A stretch of DNA of 64,000 bases from Dolomedes plantarius (Eukaryota; Arthropoda; Arachnida; Araneae; Dolomedidae), in the NCBI GenBank assembly GCA_907164885.2, contig OU015503.1, forward strand, positions 70,674,488-70,738,487, written 5' to 3'. Under the pieces are notes generated by a model that saw nothing but the letters and a program-made list of their open reading frames with translations, was not told the origin of the DNA and ran no database searches. The position numbers were made by a program, and so were the translations under genes. Shown in pieces: positions 22,090 through 33,919 of the stretch (its first letter is position 1; each line of letters opens with the position of its first letter).

Positions 22090-25000
22090 ATACCGCTGAA
22101 AGGGTTACGATGTCTATTCATGTTATCCATGACTCCTTATCTATGTTATTTAATATCTCTTACATAGAGTGTGTTCTAATATAGGTAACGTGTTCCGAAC
22201 TCGTAAAAACACTTTCACGGAGACAACGTTATCCTATATCAGATACAAAGGAACTGGATCTAAAAGAACTCAGGCTTATTTAACCGTGGGACACAACATT
22301 CTAAACTAAAATTATCCCTTTTAGTTCATCTTTCACTAAAAGATGTCATCTAAAATACAGGTAACATTCAAGTCCTCACAATGTAGGAAGCATTCCAAAG
22401 ATACCTTCTCAAAGGAACTTAAAAGCATTTGTTTGTCCCGTATTTCTAAATCATTGAGACAGCACGGGACATATGTGTAACGATAACAAGCAACGTAAAG
22501 GCTCAAAAACGGGAGGGTGGGGGCTCCTAGCCTGTAAAGGATAATGAAAGCCGGAGTTCAAAAGAAAACTCTTCAGAATTACGGAATTCACTTTCAAAGT
22601 TTCGAGTAAGGGAGATCGGTTTACTTCAGTTATTTTGTTAGAGGCTCCCTCTAAAATGAAAAATTAACAAAAGCGATTTCTATAGGAAACTACTGGAAAT
22701 ATTTTATTGGATGCTTGTCCAGTTCGAGTGAACTCTCGTATATTTGTACAGTCCATCCTATTAGATAGATTTGTTTCGTATTGTTAAAATTGTACAAAAA
22801 ACAATTGTTAAATAGAAATTTTAAAAAGAATTTCAATTAAATGAAACTGATAGAAATACTTAATTAAACTACTGCTCATAATATATCGAAATACGAATTA
22901 TTCAATTTTAATTCATTTGGCTCAGGAGAAAGAGGTTTATGACTAAATAAATTTTAAAAAACTATAATATAATAACAAATATTACACTCAAAACTTAATC
23001 TTAAAAGTGATTTTTACCTAACGCTGTGCACATACCCGAAGTTATGCCTTTTTTAAACTTTTCTTCCCGGGGTGGGATCCCAAGAATGAATGAATGAATG
23101 AATATATATATACATATATATATACACACACACACACACTAAAGATTAAGTTAAGATTAAGTTCACTAGTAAGCTAAAGATTAAGTTCACTTTACCCTTA
23201 AATATTCGACTGATTTCATATAATCAATATCAAATGTGATGCTAGTAAGCGGTCTTTGCAGCTGCCGTTGAGAAAGATTCTTTTTATGTCCTCAGAATTT
23301 AACAAATGGACTACACACGGATACATGGTCTGGTGGTCGTCAACCTTCTCCCACACTGTTTTTTCTAGAATATTTGGTCGCACCCCTCCTCCCACCCCTA
23401 TTTACATCAAAGATTTCAATGATCCTCGCTTTTTGAATTGTCCACAGCGACAATCACACCAATGTTGCTCGGCTTAATGGGGATCTATTTATCAGTTCCA
23501 CACATGTCGCCATGTTTTTAGATAAAGTATGGTTATTAATAAGTCCTTTTTTACAGTAAATCAGACATATTTTACACTCTAGCTGATTGAGACATGTTTT
23601 TGCGAGAAATTCTTTCACCTTGAAAAGCGGTCGTGACAGCCGTTCCATCTTTATTCAAAAGTGTCTCAGGTGGTACAATATCGACGCTTTTGACTACCAA
23701 ACTACGTAGAAGATGGAATGATTCGTCAGAAACACTTTTTCCGGCGGACAGAAAGAAACAGTTATTTGAAACTATTTATTTGATCGGGGTTATTAAAAAG
23801 CTATTTATATACTTTTTGTGTTTCCATAAGTTTTCTGTAAAAGACCAAAAGTAAATCCAAACCTCCAAATGAGACCTGAATGACTCAGTACCTATATCTC
23901 AATCAGAAGCACATTATATGCAATCAAATTGGTCATCCTGAGACAAACTGCTGTTCAATATACCTCGCTAACAATCTAAGATATGTATACAATATTTACA
24001 GTAAGATATGTGTACAATATTTACAGTGACAACACTATTATCTCCAAATCATCTTCTCGTCATAGCTTTGTAAATTGAATGGCGTTGGGACATTACTATT
24101 TAAATGAGGCAGTGATTACATATAGCTGTCATTACTCCAGGCGTTATTGCCACGTTTATTCTCCTAATTATTTCCCGACTGTTGATGTCTAGCTGATAAT
24201 TAACCTCGACACCGGCAAGTTTCACGCACGTTTGACGTAACCGTGATTATAATTACCTGTCTCAATCACATGCCTGTGCATTTTGAGTTCCGATTCCGTT
24301 GGAATAATCGTTTTAAAGAAGCTAATCAGTTCACAATTAGAACAATGGTGGATGACTCGTGATGACTGGTACTCTGAGGGCGATAGTGGAGAACAAATAA
24401 ACTCTTGATATAAGTTCCTTGAAATCGACTGCCATGCTCGAAATTGGCAACTTATTTAGGCTAATTATAGTCCAGCCCTTCGTCAGGCCGGAGAACACTC
24501 ATTATGGTTGTCACGCGATGTAAAGAATCGCCAAATCAGTTGTTATAAAGGGAACAAAACATTCAACTCTTTTTTCTAAAAAAGAAAATGGAGGGAGGGG
24601 ACTGGAAACTTAAAGAATAAATTCCGCACACTTGGACATGAGCGAAGAAAAGAAATTTCATGACCATGTCAACGTGAAAAGTACAAACAAAATCTATAGT
24701 CAGAATAAACAATTGTGTCATGGGCTGAATAAACAACATAGAATATTAATGGGTAATAGAAAAGAGAACAATTAAATTGACAACTTTGAGATTTTTTTCC
24801 ACCTAAAGTTCAATAGGTGTTAAGTTTATTCTAGAAGTTTCTAATACTCCCTCTGGAGGAAGAACTACAACAGTGAATTCGAAAGTGTTCTTCCTTCTTG
24901 CAGATGACTGTCGACTTTTAATAGCCTTTATTCGAAACTTACCTACAAATACATTATGAAATAATAGAAGACTTAACAATGCAACCTGCACGCTCCAGGA

Positions 25001-25100
25001 TACTAAAAGCTTAAGGCTTTACACTTATTGGATACCCTCAACTAAATTTTAACCTGTGCAGAAAATAGTCCAACGGTCGTCAACTATGATTTAAAGAATT
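22090..25100. other. Three kilobases without a supported gene
   Basis: Mostly AT-rich sequence. A CA/TA microsatellite with GAATGAATGAATGAATA lies at 23080-23140. A small tandem of AAGATTAAGTT-type units lies at 23141-23195. A 27-bp duplication lies near 23978-24028 (AAGATATGTRTACAATATTT). ORFs up to 91 codons have no motif that I recognise. Confidence 0.4.
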
Positions 25101-25107
25101 TTGTTAA

Positions 25108-25111
<4 letters not shown>

Positions 25112-25183
<72 letters not shown>
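25112..25183. repeat. (TA)n microsatellite
   Basis: A pure TA run ending exactly at the TA target of the MITE that starts at 25184. Confidence 0.98.
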
Positions 25184-25186
<3 letters not shown>

Positions 25187-25709
25187 TCGAACCTCCATAT
25201 ATCGAACTTCCACATATCGAAATTTTCTATATATCGAACTCTTAGCAAATGTCCATGTTCATTACATAGAAAAATTGTTTCTATATATCGAAAAAATTTC
25301 TATATATCAACATTTTTTTCAAGACAAATTGGGAGATTTTATTCCACTTTAGAATAAAATCTCCCAATTTTTGGCATTTGAAAAAAATACGTCGTGGACT
25401 TCAACTCGCGGAAAATGTCTCTGATGAAGTTTTTAGTGGGCTAAATAAATACGAACATTTCTTTGAACTTTTTTTTAAAATATGTAGTACTCAATAAATC
25501 TTTCATATTGATTCATTTTTTAGTTATTAACTTTCATTTAATGGGATTCGCATATAAATTACAAATGGAGTTTCTTATACGAAAATTAGCTTTAATTAAT
25601 ATTTTTAGGAGAATTATGATAAAACTAAGCTCAATTCTATATATCGAAATTTCTATATATCGAATTTTTTTCCGGCAATTTGCTATTTCGATATATGGAG
25701 GTTCGACTG
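25184..25709. mobile_element. pogo/Tigger-like MITE, 526 bp
   Basis: CAGTCGAACCTCCATATATC at the left is perfectly inverted at the right end, with TA on both sides. The arms carry repeated CTATATATCGAA motifs. No intact coding region. The CAGTCGAACCTC start is the typical terminus of pogo/Tigger-type elements. Confidence 0.9.
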
Positions 25710-25721
25710 TATATATATATA

Positions 25722-25935
25722 CAGTCAAACCTCGCTAACTCGAACCTCGATTTCGCGAATTTTTCGATATCTCTAAGAAATGAAAATTCCCTTCAAATTT
25801 CCTATGCACTCAATGTTAAAAAAACCTTGATTTGGAGATTTTTTTTTCTCATCCCTCGATAACTTGAACTTCGATTTTCGATAATTCGAATTTTTTTGTC
25901 TCTCCCTTCAAGTTTGAGATATCGAGGTTTGACTG
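25722..25935. mobile_element. pogo/Tigger-like MITE, 214 bp
   Basis: CAGTCAAACCTCGCTAACTC on the left matches the inverse of the right end (CAGTCAAACCTCGATATCTC), TA-flanked. It lies 12 bp of TA repeat away from the previous MITE and is followed by a 280-bp TA array. Confidence 0.9.
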
Positions 25936-26217
<282 letters not shown>

Positions 26218-26273
26218 ATAAATTTGGTATATTCATTAAAAAAGTACATAAAAAAATTTTACTCAAACCTCAT

Positions 26274-26868
26274 TTCCAGTTCGTGTCACCCTGTATATAA
26301 ACATCTACCAACATATTATAATCCCACAGAGAACTTTTAAAAGTTTCGCAATAGCAATCGAAAGATGAGCCGCCCCATTTGAGCACGTTTTACAAAACTG
26401 GGACAAATAAATAACTATCCCGAGTTACCACACTTTCAAAGTGTAATTGACGGCTTCATTTGGGAAACAAAGCACGTAAGTCATTAGACGCATAAACCGG
26501 TAATTGCCAAATATTAATGCGCACTCAAACTCGCGACTTTCAGCGCTCATTACGGGAGACTCTGTTTTTGTTCTTTTCGAACCTTTCGGTTTCAGTTTTC
26601 CATTTTTCAGCCATGAAGGCGAATAATTTCTCCCGTTTTCAAACAAAAGGGCAATGAATTGTTTGATACATACGAGGCAGAAATGGAACTGCAATCGATT
26701 GCTCTCGTTCTGAGTCGATTTTTGTACGAATATGGAAATATCTGGGTATTTACAATTAGCTTAAGTGCACGTTAGCAAAAATAACTCGAGGTTGGTTAGG
26801 CGTAAAGTTCTCTACCAATCGGTGTCACCTCGTATATAAACATCTACCTACGTATAATCCCACAAAGC

Positions 26869-26872
<4 letters not shown>
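26274..26872. repeat. Dispersed repeat bounded by short direct repeats
   Basis: The segment GTGTCACC..GTATATAAACATCTACC...TAATCCCACA occurs at 26282-26330 and again at 26821-26868. The part 26583-26810 is also present at 29994-30215. The direct repeats could be short LTR-like ends of a small retroelement or the result of a duplication. Confidence 0.5.

Positions 26873-26873
<1 letters not shown>

Positions 26874-26911
<38 letters not shown>
26874..26911. repeat. (TA)n microsatellite
   Basis: A TA run that ends at the target TA of the mariner element beginning at 26912. Confidence 0.97.
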
Positions 26912-26914
<3 letters not shown>

Positions 26915-28793
26915 GGTGGTTATAATTAAAGTTCCACTTTGAAATGGTCATAAAAGCAAGACTACTGGACCAAATGTTATCAAACTTGGAAATAGTTTAA
27001 AAAAGGTCATGGGAATTTCTTTTCCGCCAAAGAAAAAGTTCAAAAACTCACCACCAGGGGGGAAATGGAGCTGTATGCAATATTATCAAACGAAATAAGA
27101 CATAAGGAGATCGGTTTAAAATGTGTTTAATCGTTTTTCAAACGTGCTGCAAAGCATGTTCTATGTGGTGTCCCCCATTTTCCGAAAGCAACTTAATCGC
27201 ATGACTGCATTCTCAACAGTAGCTCTTAGCATATCAGGAGGAATGTTACTGACATGTCGGTGTATCGCATCTTTCAATTCCGCCAAAATTCTTTAGATTA
27301 TCACCATAAACAGCGATTTTGAGATAACCCGATAGCTCGATGTCACAGGGGTTGAGGTCTGGTGAACGGGGTGGCCATTTTGTGGGGAAGTTTAGGCCTA
27401 TAATCCGTTGATTCGTGAAATGTTGCTTAAGTATTAATGTCACACATGTACCAATGGGCGGTGGGTCCCCGTCCTGCATAAAAACCGTGGTGTCTAATAT
27501 ATCTCGTTGCTGGAGTTCAGGTGTCCCGAAACATCTTAACATTGACTCTAAGCGAGCTGCAGTCACAGTGCATGTAACAGGTCCAGCTGTCGACTGCTCT
27601 TCAATGAAAAATGGTCCAATTATGAAAGTAGCTGTCATACCACACCAAACGGTGACTTTAGGAGAATTCTATGGAACTGGGTAGATAACATGAGGGGTTT
27701 GTTTGGCCCAAATCCTGCAGTTATGGGTGTTGACATCGCCATTTAGGTAAAAATGAGCCTCGTCTGTCTACAAAATGTTCCATGGCCAATATTCGTCCAT
27801 TTCCATCCGTGCAAGGAAATCCAAAGCGAACGATTCTCTTGCAGCAGGATCGTTACGTTTAAGCTCTTGAACATGTCTGATTTTGTATGGGTAGAACTGC
27901 AACACTTTAAGGACAATTTTGTACACCGTACGCCATGGTACGCCCATTCCACGTGTGACAGCACTTACGCTGCACGTACCATGTGTGCTTTCAATTGTTG
28001 CTTGCTTCACTGCTAATGCAACAGCCTCCTCGGTGTCCACAGAAGCAGGTTTCCTTCCCCTCCCAGTTGAAACAGATAACAAACTCGTGGCTTCAAACTT
28101 TGTCATCATTTTCCTCAAACTCTGCAGCGTCATTGGCCATCGTCGTATTCCTCTTACTGAACGATACCTTTGCAAAGCACGCCGTTCATTGCTATCGCAT
28201 TCATAATAACATTTAACGAGAAAAGCACGGTCTTGCATAGTTAGAGACATTGTCGATTCCTAACAATGAGAACTCTGACAAACAGGCTCACTTTTATCTA
28301 GAAAATCAAATGACGTGTAAAGCGCATCTACATAAATCATTTGCTTCTTTCTGCCGTATGCCTCTTACAAGCCATTGCGGTTTTGCATAACCCCACAAAT
28401 AGTTTCGTTTTAGAAACGAATAAAAATGTTTTAAACCGGTATCTTCATGTCTTACGGCTGAATTCAGGCATCAAAATTCACAAATTAGCGATCTGTAAGA
28501 AAACGAATTCCGGAATGCGTACACTTTAAATGGCAATTTTGTTTAGGTCAATGTTTCTTAAGGGTATACAAAATGTTAAACCCATGAAACATAAGGTTAA
28601 GTTATATCCCGACCCTTATTTCATTTAACAATATTGCTTACAGCGCCATTTCCCCCCTGGTGGTGAGATTTTGAACTTTTTTTGCGAAATTCCCACGACC
28701 TCCTTTAAACTATTATTAAGTTTGATAACATTTGGTCCAGTAGTTTTCCTTTTATGATCATTTCAAAGTGGAACTATAATTATAACCACCCTG
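26912..28793 (-). mobile_element. Mariner-type element with long TIRs, DUF4817-type transposase
   Basis: CAGGGTGGTTATAATTAAAG starts at 26912 and its inverse (with one or two differences) ends at 28793, flanked by TA. Inverted similarity extends about 150 bp inward, through CTGGACCAAATGTTATCAAA and the CACCAGGGGGGAAATGG block, so the TIRs are unusually long. The single gene is on the minus strand. The length is 1882 bp. Confidence 0.92.
27246..28250 (-). pseudogene. DUF4817-type mariner transposase, two in-frame stops
   Basis: The minus-strand reading starts MSLTMQDRAFLVKCYYE at 28250, a start I remember from arthropod transposases with the N-terminal DUF4817 helix-turn-helix region. A linker GRGRKPASV follows, then TDEAHFYLNGDVN with the first catalytic Asp. 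Near the C-terminal end come FMQDGDPPP and WPPRSPDLNPCDIELSGYLK, with a final Asp or a C-D-x-E arrangement. Codon phase is preserved from 28250 to 27246. Two stops interrupt it: one just before TDEAHF (near 27765-27767) and one after the YPVP segment (near 27681). The third block has ELSGYLK where relatives have FLWGYLK. It reads as a recently inactivated copy. Confidence 0.85.
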
Positions 28794-28799
28794 TATATA

Positions 28800-29716
28800 C
28801 AGGGTGATTTTTTTTTTAAACTGACACTACTGAGAGCCATCTATGGCGCGATCTATCAGCCGGAATTCCGCAGAAATTGGTAGAGAGACTAAGAACGTCA
28901 TGGGAAAGAATTTCCGTGAAAAAAAAAGTTAGTTCCAAAAGTCGCCTATAGAGGACGATATGGCGCTGTTGTTGTCGGCGCATCCGAGAACTTGCATAAA
29001 AGGCAAGTAAAACATCAAAATGCAAATTCATGACTGCGTAGTCGACAGCAGCGACAGTATTTTGGGCTATAAAGATCTCTGCGGAATCTGTTGCGCCTTC
29101 GCTTTACAGAAGAAAGGGTTATCAGTCGCTTTTTTTTCCACTGGCATGGCCACCTCGTTTCCTAGATGTAACCCATGTGAAGTCTTTCTGTGGGGTTATT
29201 TAAAGTCTAAGGTGTATGTTGGTGGAGTCTTGAAAAGACAACATATCTCGGACTTTAATGAACATTCCTAGTGACATGTTACGCTTGGCCGTTGAGAACG
29301 TAGTGTTCAGGATACAATGTGTCGTCCACCAGGACTGTGGTCACATTGAAAGAGGGTGAAGTGAATTTGTTGCATTAAGTGGTGCTACAGTGAAATATCT
29401 TTGTTATTCATTTGTCTGCTTACAACTTTTTCGGTATTCATCCCTTATCTTTATAGCCCGAAATACTGGCGCTGCTGTCGACTACATAGTCGTTAATGTG
29501 TATTTTGATGTTTTACTTGCCTTTTATACAGATTCTCGGGGGCGCCGACAATAACAGAGCCATATCTTCCCCTATCGGTGACTTTTGGAACTATTTCTTT
29601 TCACGATAACTCTTTCCTATGTCATCCTTAGACCTTCTATAAATTTTGGTGGAATTGCGGCTGATAGATCGCGCTACAGATGGCTCTGAGTAGTGTCAGT
29701 TTTTTAAAAAATCACC

Positions 29717-29719
<3 letters not shown>
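28800..29719 (+). mobile_element. Long-TIR mariner derivative, 920 bp
   Basis: CAGGGTGATTTTTT at the left is inverted at the right end (AAAAAATCACCCTG). The inverted arms extend nearly 290 bp, through GCGCGATCTATCAGCC and GCAAGTAAAACATCAAAA to CGACAGCAGCG. TA flanks both ends. It begins six bases after the previous element ends, separated only by TATATA. Only the 3' end of a transposase gene is kept inside, so this is an internal deletion derivative. Confidence 0.9.
29110..29360 (+). pseudogene. Mariner transposase C-terminal remnant in the 920-bp element
   Basis: The plus-strand reading gives CNPCEVFLWGYLKSKVYVGG, the block around the last catalytic residue of DUF4817-type transposases (usually PCDFFLWGYLK). 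A frameshift follows, then VENVVFRIQCVVHQDCGHIE, which corresponds to the family's C-terminal R-x-x-x-C-x-x-x-x-GGHIE tail. The Asp is Glu here and the rest of the catalytic domain is missing. Confidence 0.75.

Positions 29720-29771
<52 letters not shown>
29720..29771. repeat. (TA)n microsatellite
   Basis: A TA run lying exactly between two TIR elements. Confidence 0.97.
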
Positions 29772-29774
<3 letters not shown>

Positions 29775-29956
29775 TGGAATCTCGATCTATCGTTTTTCAA
29801 TTTACTGATTGAAATGAACGGGAATTGAAATGATAAATGCGGGAAAACGATAGATGCAGAAACATAACAAAGCAATATGATCGTTGGGACTGGATAAAAT
29901 GAACGACACATACGGAAAAACGATGGATCCGAGAACGATCGATCAAAATTCCACTG
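29772..29956. mobile_element. pogo/Tigger-like MITE family B, copy 1 (185 bp)
   Basis: CAGTGGAATCTCGATCTATC at the left is inverted, with one change, at the right end, TA-flanked on both sides. Interior blocks AACATAACAAAGCAATATGA and GGATAAAATGAACGACACAT are shared with copy 2 at 57015-57187. Confidence 0.92.
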
Positions 29957-29979
29957 TATATATATATATATATATATAT
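29957..29979. repeat. (TA)n microsatellite
   Basis: A short TA run following the MITE. Confidence 0.95.
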
Positions 29980-29993
29980 CCAAACCCTGTTGT

Positions 29994-30215
29994 TTCAGTT
30001 TTCCATTTTTCAGCCATAAAGGCGAATAATTTCTCTCGTTTTCAAACAAAAGGACAATAGATGGTTTGACAAATACGATGCGGAAATGAAACTGCAATCG
30101 ATTGCTCTAGTTCTGAGTCAATTTTTGAACTAATATGGAAATATCTGTGCCTTTACCATAAGCTTAAGTGCATATGTCAGCGAAAACAGCTCGAGGTTCG
30201 TTACGAATAAAGTGT
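29994..30215. repeat. Dispersed repeat (second copy of 26583-26810)
   Basis: Shares TTTTCCATTTTTCAGCCAT, GGCGAATAATTTCTC and CTGCAATCGATTGCTCT in order with 26583-26810. Confidence 0.85.
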
Positions 30216-30920
30216 TTCTTAAACCTGAGTAAATACGCGGTAACTATTCCAGATGCACTGATGATAAAGGAAAAACTTATCCAGTGCTTTGATCTGAAAG
30301 AAGAAATTTTGCGGGAAAGCTAAATTCTTTTTCAGTCAGTAGTTTAGCGGACATACGGAATCGGCTTCATACCGTAGGTCCTGGTGTATTTAGCTTTAGA
30401 GCAGCAATACATGGCCGTACCACTCTCAACCAACAAGCCTAAAATTAAATTCTTACTGCCAGGAACACCCTGATGGTTAGCTCATCGTTATTCGGTACTG
30501 AGGATGCTTGTTTTCTGTTAAAACAAGCGCCACTGATTTCATCTTGTCTGCGCCGGTTACGTACACGTTAAATTCGTAGTCTGGAAAATCCCTCCGTGAG
30601 GTAAGTGGGGTTGGGAGGAGGGTACAAGCCCTTCCCATGTCGTATCTGGGGATACTGCGTCTGTGGTCACACCCTAACGTGGCTCCTACAATGGAGAATT
30701 CAACAATTTTCGCGGTGCAAGGGCGGATCTTTCCAGGAAATTGGCTACCGCATTGAAGAAATAAAATTATGCATAAACTCTTAATATTATATGTTAATTA
30801 TACTACACATTTACCAATATAATTGTAAATCGATCTTAACTATATTATTAAACTTAAAAGCAGGGTTTCCCTACCTCCTCATATTATATTAGCCATATTA
30901 TTTCCGGTATGGGCGTGTTA
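30216..30920. other. Mostly unassigned; contains a SINE-like fragment
   Basis: At about 30590-30700 GGAGGGTACAAGCCCTTCCCATGT resembles the GGTACGAG...TGATGTC block of the dispersed SINE-like family. The rest is unassigned AT-rich sequence. Confidence 0.35.
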
Positions 30921-30934
30921 AAGCCGTAGACCAG

Positions 30935-31155
30935 ACAGTCCATATATGAATGTCATAGAGTGTGGGAAAGCGTACGATCCCCCCTGATGTCGCCCCTTGG
31001 GGTGCTCGGTCAAAATTGAGGTAGCAACTAACCAAGACGGACTCTGATCCTTGTGGTGCTATTCAAACCGGAGCCACGCACTTCAGCCTATAGCCTAAAT
31101 GAACCTGATTTGAACTACGTTCCAGCCAGGGGGGGCATAAGAATCAACATAGGCA
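30935..31155 (+). repeat. Dispersed SINE-like repeat
   Basis: Contains CGTACGATCCCCCCTGATGTC, GGGGTGCTCGGTCAAAATTG and CTCTGATCCTTGTGGTGC in order. This order is also seen at 43370-43470 and in part at 56560-56680. No coding capacity. Confidence 0.6.
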
Positions 31156-31414
31156 CTTTGCAGTGTTAAGATTACAGACCGTTTACTGTATAAAGCAAGG
31201 AGTTACTTCGAAATGTGCTGATCTAATGACAATTCTGACCACATGACATGAATGGTCTAGTTCGAGAATTTTGTGTATGAAATGATGTATACTTTTCCTC
31301 TCTTCAGGAGACACGTCAGAATGTCTGTCTGTGGAACATATCCGTCGTCTCTTTCTTGGTAATGCCTTAATAATCATATTTTTATATACGAAACTGTGTA
31401 TTTAATTTAAGAAC

Positions 31415-31875
31415 ATGTAAGGTATACATAAGATTCGATTAACAAGAATCGAACTTTTGAGTGAATAAATTAAAGAAACTGCTTGATATGCTAATTTCGG
31501 CATACGCGCTTGGTATAAATGCCATGCAGCTTGATTAAGAAAAGAATTTTTTGTTAAAAGGTTGATAGATAAGCGAGAGGGTGCTACGAGGTAAGCAGCT
31601 CCAGGTGTTAACCGGCACTAGTGCTTAGGGGGCCCAAAGTTTACGTGGCAGAACTGCTGGTTTGACTCTCTGGTGGTTTGTGAGTATGGCAAAGTGTATT
31701 TTTATTGAATGCTAATATATATTCCGTACAAGTAGTACGTATGCTTATTGCTGTAAAAGCAAATTCTATATGTGCAACGAATTCAATAAACATTGTTTCA
31801 TGTATAAACTGTGTTTGTATCAATTCATTTAGAGTGCCACTTCAAATTATATACACCCAAGTGCGGGTAGTAGTG
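31415..31875 (-). repeat. LTR-like dispersed repeat, copy 1 (inverted relative to 60545-60985)
   Basis: The whole segment is matched in inverted orientation at 60545-60985. Shared blocks include TTGAAGTGGCACTCT, AACACAGTTTATACATGAAA, CGTACTACTTGTACGGAAT and AAAAGTTCGATTCTTGT, in order. The TTGGGTGTATATAATTTG segment looks like a TATA region. Probably two members of one solo-LTR or SINE-like family. Confidence 0.7.
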
Positions 31876-31897
31876 AGCTATTCTCTATAAACAAACA

Positions 31898-31918
31898 AAC
31901 ACACACACACACACACAC

Positions 31919-31965
<47 letters not shown>
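31898..31965. repeat. (CA)n(TA)n microsatellite
   Basis: CA repeats, then ACATACATACATA, then a TA run that ends at the target TA of the Tc1 element at 31966. Confidence 0.97.
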
Positions 31966-31968
<3 letters not shown>

Positions 31969-33353
31969 TGCTGGCCATCCAAATTGCAACACCAAGAAAG
32001 ACAAGAGATATCACAACAAAATTTATTTTGTAGATAACATGTTGACCAAGTATCAAATGATTAAATTTATAGACTTCTGTGAAGTGTGGTTCCTGCCAAA
32101 CTCAGTAGCCAGAGTAGCCGCCATTGTTGGAGATCACCTCTGCCACACGCCTCGGCATTGATTCAAAGAGACTTTGGATGAGTTCTTGGGGTACAGCAGA
32201 CCAAGCAGCTTCCACACGTTGCCAAAGTTGATCTGCTGTGGCAGCTGGGGATGGAATCTGGGTCAATCGTAGAGCAACCATGGACCACATGTTTTCTATC
32301 GGCGAAAGATCCGGAGAGCGAGGCGGCCAGGGAAACAATTCAATCTGGCGATTGACGAAGAACCGTTGGACAATGCGTGCCACGTGTGATCGCGCATTAT
32401 CTTGTTGAAATATGGCTGTGGGCAAGCCCTGAATGTAAGGAAGGACAACTGGCTCCAACACCTCGGAGACGTAGCGCTGGCTGTTTAAAGTACCGGCAAT
32501 GCGTACTAGAGGTGTGCGAGAGTGATATCCAATACCGCCCCATACCATAATACCCGGTGCAGGACCAGTGTGGAAGTGCATAACGCAGCTGTTCAGCATC
32601 TCTCTTCACGGTGTCTCCAGACTCGAATGCGACCATCGTGGTGTTGCAGACAGAAGGTAACTCGTCAGTAAAGACAATTTCATTCCATTCTGCCGTCCAC
32701 ATCCTTCTGTCATCGCACCATTGGCGGCGGAGACGTCTGTGGTTCTGCGTCAAGGGTAGACAAAGCAATGGACGTCTTGCGGACAGACCACTCTGTTGTA
32801 AACGGCGTCGAATGGTACGCGCAGACACTGGATGATGCGTTACAGACTGCATGTGCTGTGCTATGGTTCGTGATGTGACTCAGCGATCCGTCACTGCCAT
32901 GCGCACAATTTGCCTGTCATCACGTGAATTGGTGCGCTGAGGTGGATGCGATCGAACACGCCGGTCCGTCGTACCCTCCTGCATCCAACGATCACATATC
33001 CGCATTACAGTTGTTTGGTTTCGTCCAACACGACTACCGATTTCCCTGAAAGATAATCCACAATCTCGGTAGGCCACTATCCTTCCTCTGTCGAACTCGG
33101 ATACTTGATCAAAATATGATCGCTGTTTTCGACGAGGCATAATTGATCGTTTTTTTTTTAAAACCACAAGAAAAACACAATTGCCGAACTTGAAATCGTC
33201 GAAATCTCCAAGCCTTAAATAGCGCTTTGAAGTGGCGCCACAGGCGCTGAAATTCTAATCATTTGCATATCTCACCTCCGCTAATGCATGTTGTAAATTT
33301 CATGTTATTTGCATGTTTCCTTCAGGGTGTTGCATTTACAGTGGCCAGCAGTG
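31966..33353 (-). mobile_element. Tc1-type element (DD34E), 1388 bp
   Basis: CACTGCTGGCCATCC starts at 31966 and its inverse (with CACTGCTGGCCACTG) ends at 33353. The TIRs share GCAACACC at their inner ends, about 28 bp overall, with TA flanks. It encodes one minus-strand transposase. Confidence 0.92.
32102..33167 (-). pseudogene. Tc1 transposase (DD34E), broken
   Basis: The N-terminal part from 33167 contains SEFDRGRIVAYRDCGLSFRE and VGRNQTTVMRICDRW, the paired-like helix-turn-helix of Tc1. One TGA at 32880-32882 interrupts it in frame. The next segment carries VSARTIRRRLQQSGL and EIVFTDE with the first Asp, and then frameshifts occur. The last open part (32102-32599) has PGIMVWGGIGY, FQQDNARSH with the second Asp, and WPPRSPDLSPIENMW with the Glu. 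I count 34 residues between the last two catalytic positions. It is inactive because of one stop and at least two frameshifts. Confidence 0.9.
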
Positions 33354-33363
33354 TATATATAAA

Positions 33364-33584
33364 TGTGGGGAAGCAACGACCACAGCAATATTGGATATAA
33401 ACATCCTTTATTAGTTAAATATTAGAGAAATCAAAATGAACAGCTCGAGAGGGACGTCTTCCCATCTCGGAGTACAGCGATCGTCTGATAAGGCGGGAAT
33501 ACATCATGCTGGCGCACGCACTGACGTCACAGAGACAGTAGCGCCGCGTAACGTTTGGAGATAGAGATGGGATTGAATTTCCCA
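33364..33584 (-). repeat. 3' LTR of the Ty3/gypsy element
   Basis: Begins TGTGGGGAAGC and ends GAATTTCCCA on the plus strand, giving TG...CA ends. It matches 37863-38083 except at three sites. On the element strand the internal sequence just before it is not an obvious polypurine tract, although GGCGAGG lies about 30 bases away. Confidence 0.95.
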
Positions 33585-33919
33585 TATTCGGCCATCATGA
33601 CCGGACAGGCGACCTCGCCTTAAGGTACACAGCAAAAATTTATCAAAAACATTAGAACACAGTTAATACAAATATAAAATAACAGTAAAACTGCAAAATA
33701 TAAAATGGAAAAAATGAAAATAGTGATACAATACCATACTTGGATGGAAATAAACTGGCAAAAAAAGACTCAGCAAAAATACGAAATAACTAAAAGAAAA
33801 AACAATATTAGTGATGACAAGAAAAAAATGGAAAATTATGTACGTGAGAAAAAAAAGTTAAGTTATTGAGAGTCAATTGTCAGTTGTAAAAAAAAAGTAA
33901 TTTCAGTTGAATAAAAATA

